NCBI RefSeq assembly: GCF_011386835.1
Contig: NC_088797.1
Coordinates: 39,493,583 to 39,557,582 of the forward strand
Length of the DNA stretch: 64,000 bases
Direction: 5' to 3'
From: Chrysemys picta bellii
Taxonomy: Eukaryota > Chordata > Testudines > Emydidae
Shown here in pieces: positions 11,280 to 24,225 of this stretch; position 1 is the stretch's first letter, and each line of letters starts with the position of its first letter. The notes under the pieces are model-generated. The model had not been told where the DNA came from. It searched no databases and saw nothing but the letters and a program-made list of their open reading frames with translations. A program made the position numbers and the translations under genes.

Positions 11280-12078
11280 CTTATAAAGTACAATTCCCAG
11301 ACACCCTTGTTTCTGAAAGAAGATAGAGCTAGACTACAGGTTTGTCTTAAAGGGACACCCTGCACTATTACACAGATTGTTTTTCAGTTGCTCAAACCAT
11401 TCTTCACTCTCTGACAATATCAAGAGTCAGTAAAGAACTCATGTTAGGTTGTCAGACATGGTGAGTTCCATTAATGCCATTCCTTTTTGCCAGATTGTTA
11501 TATACTGGCAATTGGGGAGCAGCGAAGTGTCATAGTCTTTGTCCTTTGGAAGAGGATGGTGCTAAGCATGATTAATGCCTGAACTGAATTATATAACTAT
11601 TATCAAGGAAGAAGTTGTGCTCTGAAAGAGTGATTAGCTTCCACAGACATCAGGTGAGGAAATTCAGTCAAACTATTTCTCAAAGACTCTGAAAAGAACA
11701 TTTTTTTATATTTTATTCACCACCAGCTAAAAATATCCCAGGCCCTTAAAATAACAATTTACTGTCATGACAAACTCAAGTTTCAGGTTTTCAGTTTAAA
11801 TGTTCATCTTAGCAATTCAGTGAGCACCTTTAAAAATGGATGTTTAGTATACCACAGTACTTTCCTTTGCTATGGTATTTGAGGTATTCTCTACAGTTAT
11901 AATGGGAAAAGTAAGAAGTAACTTTAATTGCTACTGGTAGAAAATGTCCACCATGCATTATTGTTTTAAGGTGATACAAAATACTAGATATAAACACAGA
12001 CAAAACAGTACTCAAAAGCAATAGAACACATTATGAAGAATCAAGACTAACCACACTAAATTTACAAGGAGTTACATG
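11280..12078. other. Unique AT-rich stretch
   Basis: No repeat boundary, exon-like segment or protein-like frame recognised. Confidence 0.5.
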
Positions 12079-12086
12079 TGCTATAG

Positions 12087-12392
12087 CAGGGGTCGGCAAC
12101 TTTTCAGAAGTGGTGTGCCAAGTCTTCATTTATTCACTCTAATTTAAGGTTTCGCGTGCCTGTAATACATTTTAATGTTTTTAAAAGGTCTCTTTCTATA
12201 AGTCTATAATATATACTTAAACTATTGTTGTATATAAAGTAAACAAGGTTTTTAAAATGTTTAAGAAGCTTCATTTAAAATTAAATTAAAATGCAGAGCC
12301 CCATGGATCCCAGGACCCAAGCAGTGAGAGTGCCACTGAAAATCAGCTCGCGTGCCGCCTTTGGCACACGTGCCATAGGTTGCCTACTCCTG
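12087..12392 (+). mobile_element. Non-autonomous hAT element (CAGGGGTCGGCAACC family), copy 2
   Basis: A 306-bp element starting CAGGGGTCGGCAAC and ending TTGCCTACTCCTG, flanked by a perfect 8-bp duplication TGCTATAG (12079-12086 and 12393-12400). Inverted relative to copy 1. Confidence 0.85.
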
Positions 12393-12400
12393 TGCTATAG

Positions 12401-13014
12401 TTTTCACAGCACCTGGAATGGTGTTACATTTACTAAGACTAATTTTTTACACCCCATATAAACTGAGGCAGTGGCTGCCATTTGTGGCATAGCTGTTTTT
12501 CCCTTCTATACAAACTGATGAGATAATAAATGTTACTTTTAAACAGCTGTAAATTTCTATGCAGTTTTATGATTTACAGTGAATTTTTATACAGATATGT
12601 TTTAAACTCTATCAATGTTTTGGCCTCATGACAGCAATTTACAATTTTACCATAACCCATGAAAAAACCTCAAACAACCACCTGCTGCTAACCTGTATGT
12701 CTTTAATACTGTACCATCAAGCATTCCATTTTTTTGGTAGTTCTGTTCTTAATTTTATTTCATATATTTGGAATTTTAACTAGCTACAACTTCTGTTATT
12801 CAAGAATAAACTGCAATACTTCTAGCTAAGGCATTTCTTCAGATTAAATACTTGCTAATGCTTCTATGAAAGGTTCATAATTTGTGCTAATTTTGTTCTC
12901 TAGCATATGACACACTGCCCAGAGTTTTAATTAGTCTGACTATTTCAACAACTGGAGATGAATGAATTGAATAATAAATTTTCCAATCCATGGAGTTGCT
13001 CAGTAACCTCTTTT
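12401..13014. other. Unique AT-rich stretch
   Basis: No gene or recognisable repeat. A CR1 fragment begins near its right end. Confidence 0.45.
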
Positions 13015-14437
13015 ATGACATGGGTGTTCCATAACTGGTTGGAAAACCATTCCCAGAGAATAGTTAGCAGTGGTTCACAGTCATGGTGGAAGGGCATAAC
13101 AAGTGGGGTCCCGTAGGGATCAATTTGGGGTCTGGTTTTGTTCAATATCTTCATCAATGATTTAGATAATTGCATAGAGAGTACACTTATAAAGTTTGCA
13201 GATGATATCAAGCTGTGCAAGTGCTCTGGAGGATAGAATTATAATTCAAAATGATCTGGACAACCTGGAGAAGTGGTCTGAGGTAAATAAGATGAAATTC
13301 AATGAGGACAAATGTACTCCACTTAGGAAAGAACAATCAGTTGCACACATACAAAATGGGAAAGGACTGCCTCAGAAGGAGTACTGCGGAAAAGGATCTG
13401 GGGGTCACAGTGGAACACAAGCTAAATATGAGTCAACGGTGTAACACTTGCAAAAAAAGCGAACATCATTCTGGGATGTATTAGCAGGAGTGTTGTAAGC
13501 AAGACACGAGAAGTAATTCTTCCGACCTACTCCACACTGATTAGGCCTCAACTGGAGTACTGTGTCCAGTTCTGGGTGCCACATTTCAGGAAAGACGTGA
13601 AAAATTGGAGAAAGTCCAGAGAAGAGCAACACAAATGATTAGAGATCTAGAAAACATGATCTATGAGTGAGATTGAAAAAAATGGGTTTGTTTAGTCTGG
13701 AAAATAGAAGACCGAGGGGACATGATAACAATTTTCAAGTACATAATAGTTTGCTACAAGGAGGAAAGAGAAGAATTGTTCTTCTTAACCTCTGAGGATA
13801 GGACAAGGTGCAATGAGCTTTAAAATCCTTAAAGGGAGGTTTAGGTTGGACATTAGGAAAAACTTCCCAACTGTCAGAGTGGTTAAGCACTGGAATAAAT
13901 TGCCTAGGGAAGTGGTGGAATCTCCACCATTGGGGATTTTTAAGAGCAAGTTAGACAAACATCTGTCAAGGACGGTCTAGATCAGGGGCTGGCAACCTGC
14001 AGCATGCGCATCAAAGGCTGATTTTTAGTGGCACTCTGCTGTCAGCCGGGGTCCCGGCCGCCGGCCCCGCTCAGCCTGCTGCCGGCCTGGATGGACGGAA
14101 CCCCAGGCCGGCAGCAAGCTGAGTGAGGGCCGGCGGCCGGGACCCTGCCTGGCAGGGGCTAGCGGATGCAACCCCAGACTGGCAGCAGACTGAGCGGCTC
14201 AGCCCGCTGCCAGTCTGGGGTGCCATCTGCCGGTCTGAGGTTCCATCCGCCGGCCCCTGTAAATGTAAAATGTATTACTGGCATGCACAACCTTAAATTA
14301 CTGTAAATAAATGAAGACTTGGTACACCACTTCTCAAAGGTTGCCGATCCCTGGTCTAGGTAATACTTAGTCCTGCCATGAGTGCAGGGGACTGGACTAG
14401 ATGACCTCTCGAGGTTCCTTCCTCTCATAGAATTCTG
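13015..14437 (+). mobile_element. CR1 LINE 3' half, split by a hAT element
   Basis: A 5'-truncated CR1 carrying the end of the reverse transcriptase (conceptual blocks GVP-GSILGP and KFADDIK around 13105-13215) and the 3' part ending near CTCATAGAATTCTGGGA at 14437. Stops and frameshifts break the frame. The hAT element at 13983-14353 sits near its 3' end. CR1 normally leaves 5'-truncated copies, so this is a dead insertion. Confidence 0.8.
13983..14353 (+). mobile_element. Non-autonomous hAT element (same family), copy 3 with GC-rich interior
   Basis: A 371-bp element with CAGGGGCTGGCAACC and GGTTGCCGATCCCTG ends and a 7-of-8 target duplication (GTCTAGAT / GTCTAGGT). It is inserted in CR1. 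Unlike the other two copies, its middle is GC-rich and strongly palindromic: GGTCCCGGCCGCCGGCCC near 14051 has an exact inverted copy near 14126, and a CTGCCGGCCTGG pair lies between them. Confidence 0.85.
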
Positions 14438-14530
14438 GGACTGGATCTCAGAATATTTATAAACAAATGAGTTCTTTGAAGGGTTGGTTTGAAGTTTGTA
14501 ACCCCCATACAGATGGCATAAATACACTAA

Positions 14531-14681
14531 CTCCTCACTTAACATTGTAGTTATGTTCCTGAAAAATGCGACTTTAAGCCAAACGATGTTAAGCGAATCC
14601 AATTTCCCCATAAGAATTAATGTAAATGAGGGGGTTAGGTTCCAGGGAAATTTTTTTCACCAGACAGAAGACTATATTTAT

Positions 14682-14717
<36 letters not shown>

Positions 14718-15431
14718 TATAAGTTTTAAACAATTTAATACTGGTACACAGTGATGATGATTGTGAAGCTTTGGTTGAGGTGGTGAAGTTAGAGGGTGGG
14801 ATATTTCTCTTACTGCTAAATGATGAACTAGCAATTGGCTGAGCCCTCAAGGATTAACTCTCTCTCTCTCTCTCTACAAAGCAGCAGGAATGGAGGGAGA
14901 TATTCACATTTCCCCTTTAAGTACACTGCCTTGTTAATTAGATCAGCTTGCTGAGACCACAGCTGCTGCACGCTCCCTCCGTCTTGAGCCCTGGTGTGTC
15001 CCCCCTGCTCTATGGAAGATGGGGTAAGCGGGGTGCAGGAGCAGGGGGGAGGGGGACACCCTGATATTAGCCTCCCTCTTCCTTCCCTCCTCCCCACACA
15101 GCAAGCAGGAGTCTCGGAGAGCAGCTCCATGGCAGAGGGCAGGAGCAGCACATGGCAGTGGGGGGAGGGACAGCTGCAATTGCTAGCCTGCTTGGTGGCT
15201 GCTGCACAGGGAACTTAGGGGAGCAGAGAGCTGATATGGGGAGCTGATGGGGGGCTGCCGGTCCACCCTGGTTCCAAGCCCCCACCAGCTAGCTGCAACG
15301 GGATGCTCTTCCTGCAAGCAGTAGACAAAGCAGGCGGCAGCCAAACGACGTTATAAGGGAGCATTACACAACTTTAAATTAGCATGTTCCCTAATTGATC
15401 AGCAACGTAACAACGAAACAACGTTAACTGT
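14531..15431. mobile_element. Non-autonomous DNA transposon with TTAACATTGT/ACAACGTTAA ends
   Basis: About 0.9 kb. The left end (CTCACTTAACATTGTAGTTATG) and right end (CGTAACAACGAAACAACGTT) are imperfect inverted repeats, and ATGCGACTTTAAGCCAAACG near the left mirrors GCCAAACGACGTTATAAGG near the right. The interior holds (CA)n at 14696-14717, (CT)n near 14860 and GC-rich sequence with no convincing gene. The transposon class is not certain. DIRS copy B starts directly after it. Confidence 0.55.
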
Positions 15432-15832
15432 GAAAAAGAAGTTACTCAACCTTGTGCAGTAACTGGAGTTCTTTGAGATGTGTCTCCTTATGGGTGCTCT
15501 GCTTCAGGTGTGCATGAGCCCCAAGCACCTGTGATCAGAGATTTTCATTACCAGTGCCTTTTCAGACCACACATGCACTCCAGATATTCTCATACAATGA
15601 TACATAACATTGCACAGGTGAACTGTGCTCAGTTCCTTCTCTAGCACGAAGTCCTATGAGATGGAACTCTGAAGCAGTGGGTAGTGGAGCACTCTTAGGG
15701 GGACACATCTTGAAGAACTCCAGTTACTGCACAAGACAAGTAACCTCTCCTTCAAGTAGTTTCCCTATGGGTACTTTATTTCAGCAGACTCCTGAGTAAT
15801 ATCCCCAGGAAGAGGGAGCTTTAGAGTTGGCT

Positions 15833-17706
15833 CTAAAATGGAGATGGAACTGTATTGCCAACCACGGCATCTGATCTAGAAGCATGAACCAAGTCATAAT
15901 GTTTGACAAAAGTATGTACTGAAGTCCAATTTGCAACTCTGCAAATTTCAACAACTGGAACATTTTCCAACAATGCCACAGAAATAGATTGGGACCTTGT
16001 AGAATGGGCTGTTACTAAAGAAGGAGGTTGAATGTTGGCAGCCTGATAACAAGAGATAATTGTGATGCTGCACCTCCTATTCTTCATAAAAATATTGTTA
16101 TGATAGAAATATGGCATAACTAAGGTATGTTTTATGCAAGACGGGTCATGTAAGGTATCATTTGAAAGGTTTTGATTTGCTGAATGTGATTATCCAATTT
16201 GTATGCATCATTTCTATATCTGAAGACAGTCAATATTCCTACGTAACAATTACAACTGTGTGTGTACTTCGGGGAACGCCCACCAGACAGTAAGCAAACA
16301 TCCTGAATGAGACATTTAAGAAGGACAATAGAACTCTGAAGATACTAATCTCCCACCTTCCTGAGGAGCTTCCTGGGATGTTGCTTTGACACTGCAGGGT
16401 CATCTGATGATGTCACCTGGTACGGAGTACCACCTTGGACACTACTTGTATTTTTCCACTGGAAACAAAGGGTTCCAGGCTTATGTAAATTCTATTTAAG
16501 GCCGGGGAGTAAATCAATCAGGGCTCTCCTCCATTGCCTGCCCAGGAAGGAAGACTGCTAAAAACACCTGAAGGGAAAGGCAGGATTGAGTCCAGGTTGA
16601 GACAGGGGTCTAGTCTGTAAAAAGAAATAACTGGAACTCTAAGCTACAGAAACTCTGCAACTTGCCTAAAACAACATTTAGGGTGAGAAATTACATTTTG
16701 TAACCTGTTTCTTGAGTGTATGAACCTTAGTTTGCGTGTTTTGTTGTATTTGCTCAGTAATCTGCTTTGTACTGTTTGCTATCCCTTATAATCACTTAAA
16801 ATTTACCTTTTGTAATTAATAAACTTGTTTCTTATTTATAACATAACCCAGTTTGTGCAATTCATATCGGGGGAGGCGGGGAGGACAAAAAGCTGTGTAT
16901 ATCTCTCTCCATATTGAGGGAGAGGGCAACTTTTATGAGCTCGCACTGTGCAGATTTTTCTATATAGCGCAAGAGAATATTATTTTGGGTTTACTTCCCA
17001 AAGGGGGTGTGTACGTGAGTGCTGAGTAAATCCCTGAGCTGATTCTTCCCACACAGTGCTGATTAAAGTCTGTCTACAGCTGGGTGTGACCTTACCTCTG
17101 TGTGTGCTAGAGAAGGCTTGAGGGCCTGGCACAGCATAGACAGGCTGAGGAAACCCAGGCTGGTGGAACGGGCAGGCTTAGTGAGACCTCAGCACATCAG
17201 GTGGCATCCTGGATTGGGGGGGTCCAACCAGTCACAGTAATACACCCACAGATCCACCTTTAAGAGTCTCTGAGTGGAGACTGTCGATCCTTTGGATCCG
17301 TCCTCAAACAAAACAAACAGTCTGGGAGACTTTCTGAATGGTTTGGTTCTGTCCAGGTAGAAAGCTAACGTCCTTGGGATATCCAAGGTGTGAAGAGCAG
17401 CCTCCTTCCTGTTCAGGTGTGGCTTTGCGGAAAAAAATGGAAGAAGAATACCTGGTAAACAGGGAATTCAGAAGATACTTTAAGTAGAAATTTAGGGTAT
17501 GGTCATATTAAAACATTTCTCCTGAGAAATAATGTAAAGGTAGGATCTGTCATTACAACCCCTATATCCCTTTCTCTGACTCTTCGGGCAGAGATGATTG
17601 TCACCCAGAAAGTTGTCTTTAGAGACAGGTGAAGTAGAGAACAGGTAGCCAGTGGTTCAAAAGGAGGTGTCATAAGGTAATTAAGGACCAGGGGTTGAAA
17701 TCCCAT
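15833..17706 (-). pseudogene. Tyrosine recombinase remnant of DIRS copy B, split by an LTR
   Basis: Left of the LTR, the minus strand encodes the C-terminal recombinase block with AHSTRSQS (His and Arg of the active site) and FVKHYDLV (Tyr nucleophile). Right of it lie the LAFYLDRTKPFRKS block and, near 17503-17706, an upstream portion (FEPLATCSLLHLS). Stops, frameshifts and the 1.2-kb LTR make it non-functional. The same blocks occur intact in copy E. Confidence 0.75.
16061..17236 (+). mobile_element. Solo LTR of a retroviral-type element
   Basis: 1176 bp with TGTGATG...GTCACA ends (TG...CA). The flanks ATAAT (16056-16060) and GTAAT (17237-17241) look like a 5-bp target-site duplication with one mismatch. 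Inside are a TATA-like CTATTTAAGG near 16490 and an AATAAA polyadenylation signal near 16818, which suggests U3-R-U5 order on the plus strand. No gag, pol or env follows, so this is a solo LTR left by recombination. The family resembles a long LTR I remember from turtles. Confidence 0.65.
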
Positions 17707-18214
17707 AAAGGGGTTGGCTGTCTAATCAATCCCTTGATGAATTTTGCCATCACAGGGTGGGAAAGCACTGAGAAACACTTTACAGATTAATGTAAGGCTG
17801 TGACAGCTGCCAAGTGGAGCCTGAAGAAACTCATGGAAAGAATTTTTTAATTTCAGCAGGTAATTGAGAACAGTGAAGAGGGAAGACTGAACAGGCGAAA
17901 CCTGCTGCTGGACACACCACCAGCGAAATCTCTTCTATTTTGGAAAGTAAATGTTTTGCATAGGTACCTTTCTGCTGGTTAATGATACTTCTTGTATTTC
18001 TGCCAAACAAGAAGTTTATATCCCCGAGAACAATTAAAGAACCAAACTAAGAGTGGATGAATTCTCAGAATGGAAGGAAAAGTCCAACCAGAGTCCTGAG
18101 ACAGCAGATAGGGAACGGACAGAAGTTTCAATGCTAGACAGAGAGCTAGGGAGATCAGATAAGGGTAAAAGACTTGTCTTGTCCACTTCTGCACAACTAA
18201 AATGACTCCAGCTT

Positions 18215-18467
18215 TGGGTTAGTCTACACTGAAAACTTACATCAGCATAGCTAAGTCTCTCAGACATGTGAAAAATCCACATCCCTGAGAGAGACGCAGC
18301 TATACCGACCTAACCCATGATGTAGACAGCGCTAGGTTGACAGAAGAATTCTTCCATCAATCTAGCTACCACCTCTTGGGGAGGTGGATTAACTACGGCA
18401 ATGGGAGAAAGCCTTCTGTTGCTGTAGTGAGCATCTACACAGTAGCATTTTAAGTGCAGGCATGCTT
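18215..18467. mobile_element. MITE with GTCTACACT end inside DIRS copy B
   Basis: About 250 bp starting GGGTTAGTCTACACTGAAAA, containing TAGACAGCGCTAGGTTGACAG and GGGAGGTGGATTAACTAC, and ending near AAGTGCAGGCATGC, a decayed inverted copy of the start. The TIR core is shared with the Harbinger elements. Confidence 0.55.
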
Positions 18468-20042
18468 TTTATCTTGTTTGATCATGTTCAACAATCTCAA
18501 AATCAACAGTATCGGAGGGTATGCATAGAAAACTACCTTCATCCAAGGAATGAGGAAGGCATCTCTTAGGGAATAAGGACCTCCTTTTGAACAGTCCTCC
18601 TTTCGAACAGATTTTCTTGCACATCCTGTTGGCAGTGATGATGAAGAGGTCCACTTCTGGAAACCCTCACATCAGAAAAATAGTTTTGAGAATCCTTTCA
18701 TAATGTTGACAGCAGTGTCTGCTGAAATTGTTGACTGTGGCATTTTGTATGCCTGTAAGATAAGAGGCTGAGACGAGGATGTGACTGGCTGTACACCAGT
18801 TCCATAGCTTCATTGCTTAGTCACAAAGAGAGGGAGATCTCATCCTCCCCTGACGATTGATGTAGAACATGCAGGCTACATTGTCTGTCATGACTCTGGC
18901 AGATTCACCCCTTATTAACAGAAAGAAGTGGATGTAGGCATTCCTGATTTCTCTCAGTTGCAGGAGACTGATATGCAGGAGGCACTTTTAGGCAGACCAC
19001 CTGCCCTGAATGGTGCAAGTCCCTAGGTGCGGTCCCTATCCCACAAGGGATGCATCTAATGTTATAGTGATGGTATGTAGAGGCTGGGTGACAAGGACTC
19101 TAGATCAGAGTTTGGAGGGACCCTTCCACCAATCTGAGTGAGTCAAGTACTTGGTGAGGGACAGACGCTACCTTGTAAGTCTTCAAATAACTCCTGATAC
19201 TGGAGCAGCTTTGAGCTGGGTCCTGAGGTCTCCAAATCAGTTGGTCTCTGAAATGACTAATTTCTCTTCAAATGAGGCTCTCTGTTAGGAGATCCAGGAC
19301 CCCTACTCTTTAGAGCTTTGTTGGTACCTTCCGCACTCTTCTCCCATGAGGATCTCGGTGACCTGGATGTGGAGGTTGACAGGGCACTAAGTTTACTCCA
19401 AGGCTGATGTATGGTTTTCTAGGCCTGGATCAGAGGCTGATTGCAGGGCTTGCGCCATCAGGGGAAGGCTAACCTTAATTTCCATTTTTCCTAGATCTGC
19501 TTTTGAAAGAGGTGCAGATCTCACACTTCAAAGGTATGTGGGGTCTCCCAAACAGCAAAGACATTGAAAATGTCTGTCGCTAACTAGGATGGATTCCCAG
19601 AAGGAGAGACGATACTTGAATCCCAGGGATCCCACCTACCCCAGTGATGACAACCCCTAAGGAGAGCCCATCAGACTGGGGGGCAGGGAGAGGGGGGAGA
19701 GAAGGGGTATTAAATGGAACCCCCCCTTAAAAACTATCAGAGCTATAATGCTAAGTAAACTTGAACTAAACTATTCTAAACTAAGAACTGTAATGCTATG
19801 TTATAGACTAAGCTTGATGTGGACATGCTAGGTGCTGTGTCTCAGACCACAGAATGGTTGAGAAAGGACTGAGACCAGTTCACCGACACAGCTCTATATA
19901 TCCCCAGTAAGGGCATGAGGATGTCTGGAGCACATGAGTAGGCCAAAAGGTCATTGCCTCCGAAATTCTCTGATCACTGGCACATGAGGCCTATGCACAC
20001 CTGTAGCAGAGTACCCGTAGAGATACTACTCAAAGAAGAACC

Positions 20043-21292
20043 TAGAAAGTCCTGCGCTTTATCTTTCTATCTGTGTATGGTATTTCTGTAGCTGCCATCA
20101 CTGTTGTGGTAAACAACTTTAGCTGCAAGACTAACTTTGCTCCCTAAATATTAGTGCGATTTGGCTGATGAATATTTGTCCCGTCTGTCCCACCCCAGGG
20201 TCTGGCCTTCTCATCTTTATAGGATCCTTATTCCCCCCTGCTCTGCCATTCTGCCTTATCTTGGAGCTCTTTCGCGGTGAATTTCTGTGGTGAGCTCCAT
20301 CGCCAATAAACCCTTCCACCTGCATTTCTACAGAACCATTTGGCCCCCTTCACCCTCTCAATCTGCAGCAGACACCAATTGTTAGCCACCTGAATAAGCT
20401 ACCAAGCATTTACCTTGCTGTTCACACTGCCCTATTAACAAATATTTCAGTTTACAGACATTTCATACATATCATGAAAAATGACTATTTCTGCTCAACA
20501 TTATGTGTTGATATCACTGCAGCTCTGGGAAGGGTATTTAAGTATTGCATTGGTTGAGTGCTGCTGTAAAGTAAACATGGAACACACAAGCATCACATTT
20601 TGCTAGTACCTAGAAAACTCATGGCTATATCTGACTGTCAGAACAGTAATCTAACAACAGTGGAATGGGAGCAGAGAATGGTTTTAGCAGAAGAAATAAC
20701 ATTCTTCACAGTATTTTTGTTCAAAGACTTAAAATCAATAAGGACTGTATTTTATATCAATGGAAAAATTTTAGTTTCTTGGAAAAATGTAAGCAACAGA
20801 AATACTATAGATATGACAATGTGAGGATATGTAAAAAGTATATATATATATATATCTTTTTTGTTCTAGTCATTTTATAGCAAACCACAACAGCAAGAAT
20901 GCACTGCTACTGCAAGGGAATAAATAATGTCAATATTTCACGAATAATTTTTGAAGGGAAATGTACAAATTACCACCCTGACATTTTTAGAAATGTTGGA
21001 CACACCTTACTTTTACAGAGCACCAAGCTTCTGGACTTCTTCATTAATCCAATGACAGCAGTAATAACAATCTAATCAGGATTTGAAACACTTCAGTGCC
21101 GTGTGACTGTATAAACAAACAACTTCTAGGCATGCACACTACAGAACTATTAAAAACATAACTTGGAGGGCTTCCAATTGTTACTAAACTTTAATCTGGA
21201 AGCAAGTCAAACAGCATTTTATTGCAAGATTTCTGAACGCAGTGAACCTATGTAAAATTTTAGCTTCTTTGAAAAATGAAAACTCAAGCAAA

Positions 21293-21294
<2 letters not shown>
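20043..21294. other. Unique AT-rich stretch
   Basis: No gene or clear repeat apart from a short (TA)n at about 20840-20855. Confidence 0.5.

Positions 21295-21324
<30 letters not shown>
21295..21324. repeat. (GT)15 microsatellite
   Basis: Fifteen uninterrupted GT units. Confidence 0.97.
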
Positions 21325-21327
<3 letters not shown>

Positions 21328-21648
21328 CGGTTGCATGTGCATGAAAACAGAAAGAATATCTGTGAAAATAGAGGAAGAGGATTGGGCAACATGAGGGCTT
21401 TAGAAAATATTTATTTCCAGCTGTATAATAGTAGTAGTGCCATTCACAAAGTAATAGATAGTGTACAGCTGACACTTTATTTTCCTTTCAAAGCTTAGTT
21501 TGGCTGTAAAAGTAGAGGTGTACAATAAAATACAATAAAAAATGACAAAGATTCAGAGGATTTAAATATTGAAGAATTGTCAGGCAAAGACTGTCTGTCT
21601 CTCTCTGGCTCAATAAATAGTTAATTACAGTGGAACACTTCCAGAAGG

Positions 21649-21670
21649 GGGTGGGGGGGGGGAAGGGAGG

Positions 21671-21702
<32 letters not shown>

Positions 21703-21719
21703 GACACACACAGACACAT
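21649..21719. repeat. Compound G-run, (GA)n, (GACA)n microsatellite
   Basis: A G-rich run is followed by about ten GA units and then GACAGACAGAGACACACACAGA. Simple-sequence DNA. Confidence 0.9.
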
Positions 21720-22033
21720 TCTGACTCTATAGTCTGGCAGTTAGGGCACTCCAAATCAAGCAGAGAAGGGACTAGAACCAGTACCACATATCACTAGTGC
21801 CCTCCTAATTGAACTACTGGCTAGACTGGGGTAGGTGCCCTCCTTTCTCCCCTTTTTTCACAAAAAAATTCAAAAGGACTTATTTTTCTTTTGATGCAGA
21901 ATGAAAACAAATTTCAAAACCTCTGACATTTTTTTAAAATGGAATTCCTGTTTTTCCAGACAGCCCTAATACAACCCTAGATATTATAGTGCATAATTTA
22001 GCAAACATCTTAAACGCATGCTTAACTTTAAGC

Positions 22034-22156
22034 TAGGGTGACCTGATGTCCTGATTTTATAGGGACAGTCCCGATTTTGGGGTCTTTTTCTTATATAGGC
22101 TCCTATTAACCCCCACCCCCGTCCCGATTTTTCACATTTGCTGTCTGGTCATCCTA
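22034..22156. mobile_element. Short hAT-type MITE (TAGGGTGACC ends)
   Basis: 123 bp with ends TAGGGTGACCTGATG and CTGGTCATCCTA, flanked by a perfect 8-bp duplication CTTTAAGC (22026-22033 and 22157-22164). Confidence 0.8.
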
Positions 22157-22164
22157 CTTTAAGC

Positions 22165-23805
22165 ATTTGAGTTATCCCATTCCAATCTAGCAATACATTT
22201 AGATATGTGCTTTACTCCCAATGACTACATTGCATTTAAGAACATGATTAAAGTTAAGCATGTGCTTAAGTGTTTTGCTTAACAAACAGTGGCAGTTGAT
22301 TTTGAAAGAGATATGGCCACTATATGTCAATGAGCTCTTGAAAAAAAAAAACTATCAAGAAAATCTCAAAAGTCCTCTACAAATGGTAATAACTCTTCTA
22401 TTCCAGTGGGATAATCCCACCCATGAACATTATTAAAGAGTCAGTCTTTACTTTCTGCACGCTAGCACATCAATACAGGTTACTCTTCACTACCTAGTGG
22501 TCATATTTCTATCAAGAAAACTGTTATTTTAGAATATATTAAATCCAATAAGTTTTCTAAACCAACTGAACATTACACACTTTGCAGTTATGCCTGAACT
22601 GGATGGCAAGTACAATAGCAGATTTTAGAAATACACTTTAATATGCAACCATTTATTGTAGGGCCAGGCCAAGGTAAAGCCTGGAAATGGTTTATTTTGC
22701 TTCTGACCCTATGCCTCCAATTTTGACATAATGAGTAAACACTGCTCAGACTCTTCCTCTTTGGTTGTAAAGCCTATGCATGCTGAACGAGGCTCACAAA
22801 CCAGACCAGTCCAGTCCAGGTTAGGAATGGACAGAAAAAGTGCTTCGAGAAATGGAGATGGAATTCATAAGTAAGCTGGGGCTGCTCCCAAAGTGAACTG
22901 ACTCCTGTGGATATAAGATCTCAGTGCTGGTGTGGGAGTTTCCCACAGCTTCTATTGGCCTCTAAAGCAATGTGTGTCATCAGGGCTGTTGATGAAGCTG
23001 TACATAAATATCTAACTGTTGTTAAAAAACAAAAAATGTTCCACAGGACCCATATTAAAACCAGATGTGAGATGCAGAAGTCAGAAACTTAGTGTCATTT
23101 TAAAAGACCCAGCAGAAACATGTGTTAATTGTATTATTTACTTTGCCAAGCAGTAAATTGCCATTCCAATGAAGTCATATCAGATGTCTATAATGCCTTT
23201 CCTATGTATTTTATGTTATTAGAGAGGGAAATGTTTTATTGTCTAAAATATTAAAGCTAGTATTTTGGATGACAAATTCTGTTCCGAAGTGGAGTAAAAT
23301 TTAGTGCAATTCAGATTCCTGCTCTTATTGTATACGGAGTTAACGTATTTTATATTTGTAGCTTTAAAAAGATGAATTACAACATTTACAAAGTGGTATT
23401 GTTAATACTCAAATATTACAGGCCTGATGGATAATTTAATAAACATTGCAAACAATCCATTCAGTAAATACAGATATCTTGCATACTTTACTGCACTTAC
23501 ACTCTATAGTAAGAATAAAAGCAGATCTACACATAGCTATCATACAATGTGTAGGGAAGGTAATGCATTCATAACATTAAATGTCATCTGAAATGCTTCA
23601 AGTAATGCAGTGATGCTCAGATTGAGGCTTGCAAGTGCCTCTTTAATGCGTCTCCTGCAGTTCTTTGCACCACATGAAATTAAAACACTGTGTGATTTAA
23701 TTATTACCCAATCTAAGTTATTAACCAATCAGGATGATTTTACTATGTTATTTCCCAACTGTAATTGATAAAATAATAATATTTGGTCAATCATTTTGCT
23801 TTGAG

Positions 23806-23808
<3 letters not shown>
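22165..23808. other. Unique AT-rich stretch
   Basis: No supported gene or repeat boundary. Confidence 0.5.

Positions 23809-23892
<84 letters not shown>
23809..23892. repeat. (TA)42 microsatellite
   Basis: 84 bp of uninterrupted TA dinucleotide, the longest simple repeat in the window. The length may be affected by assembly. Confidence 0.97.
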
Positions 23893-23896
<4 letters not shown>

Positions 23897-24225
23897 CTAA
23901 ATATTTACTGTTATATTGTTTACATTTGAATTTATAGTATTATAGGAAATGAAACAAATTCACACTACTATGGCTCTTTTGGGAATATTTCTTAAATGGA
24001 ACATACATTGACCAAAGAAAATCAACTGCCTGCCTGTTTCTTCTGCATGATAAGACCCAAAATTTCTCTGGGTACATAAAAATGTGTTAAATCTTTAAGA
24101 AGCAACTTGTTTAAGCTACATTTAGATATTGAATCAGGAAAGCACTTAGGCATGTGCTTTTAAGTCCATTCCTATGCAGTGAAAGCACTTAAGAATGTGC
24201 TTAAGGGACACAAAAAGCATGGGCT
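23893..24225. other. Short AT-rich stretch with GCACTTA motifs
   Basis: Contains palindrome-like AAAGCACTTAGGCATGTGC and AAAGCACTTAAGAATGTGC repeats (about 24138-24205), possibly a small MITE remnant. No gene. Confidence 0.4.

Larger units (their letters stand above)
15432..20042 (-). mobile_element. DIRS-type retrotransposon copy B, heavily decayed
   Basis: The left end carries an inverted repeat (15441-15490 against 15700-15749; core CAGTAACTGGAGTTCTT), the terminal plus internal-complementary arrangement of DIRS elements. The right end (ACTACTCAAAGAAGAACC, about 20042) matches other copies. Minus-strand tyrosine recombinase pieces lie on both sides of an inserted LTR (16061-17236), and a MITE (18215-18467) interrupts the middle. 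RT and gag are reduced to fragments without long frames. Confidence 0.75.
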
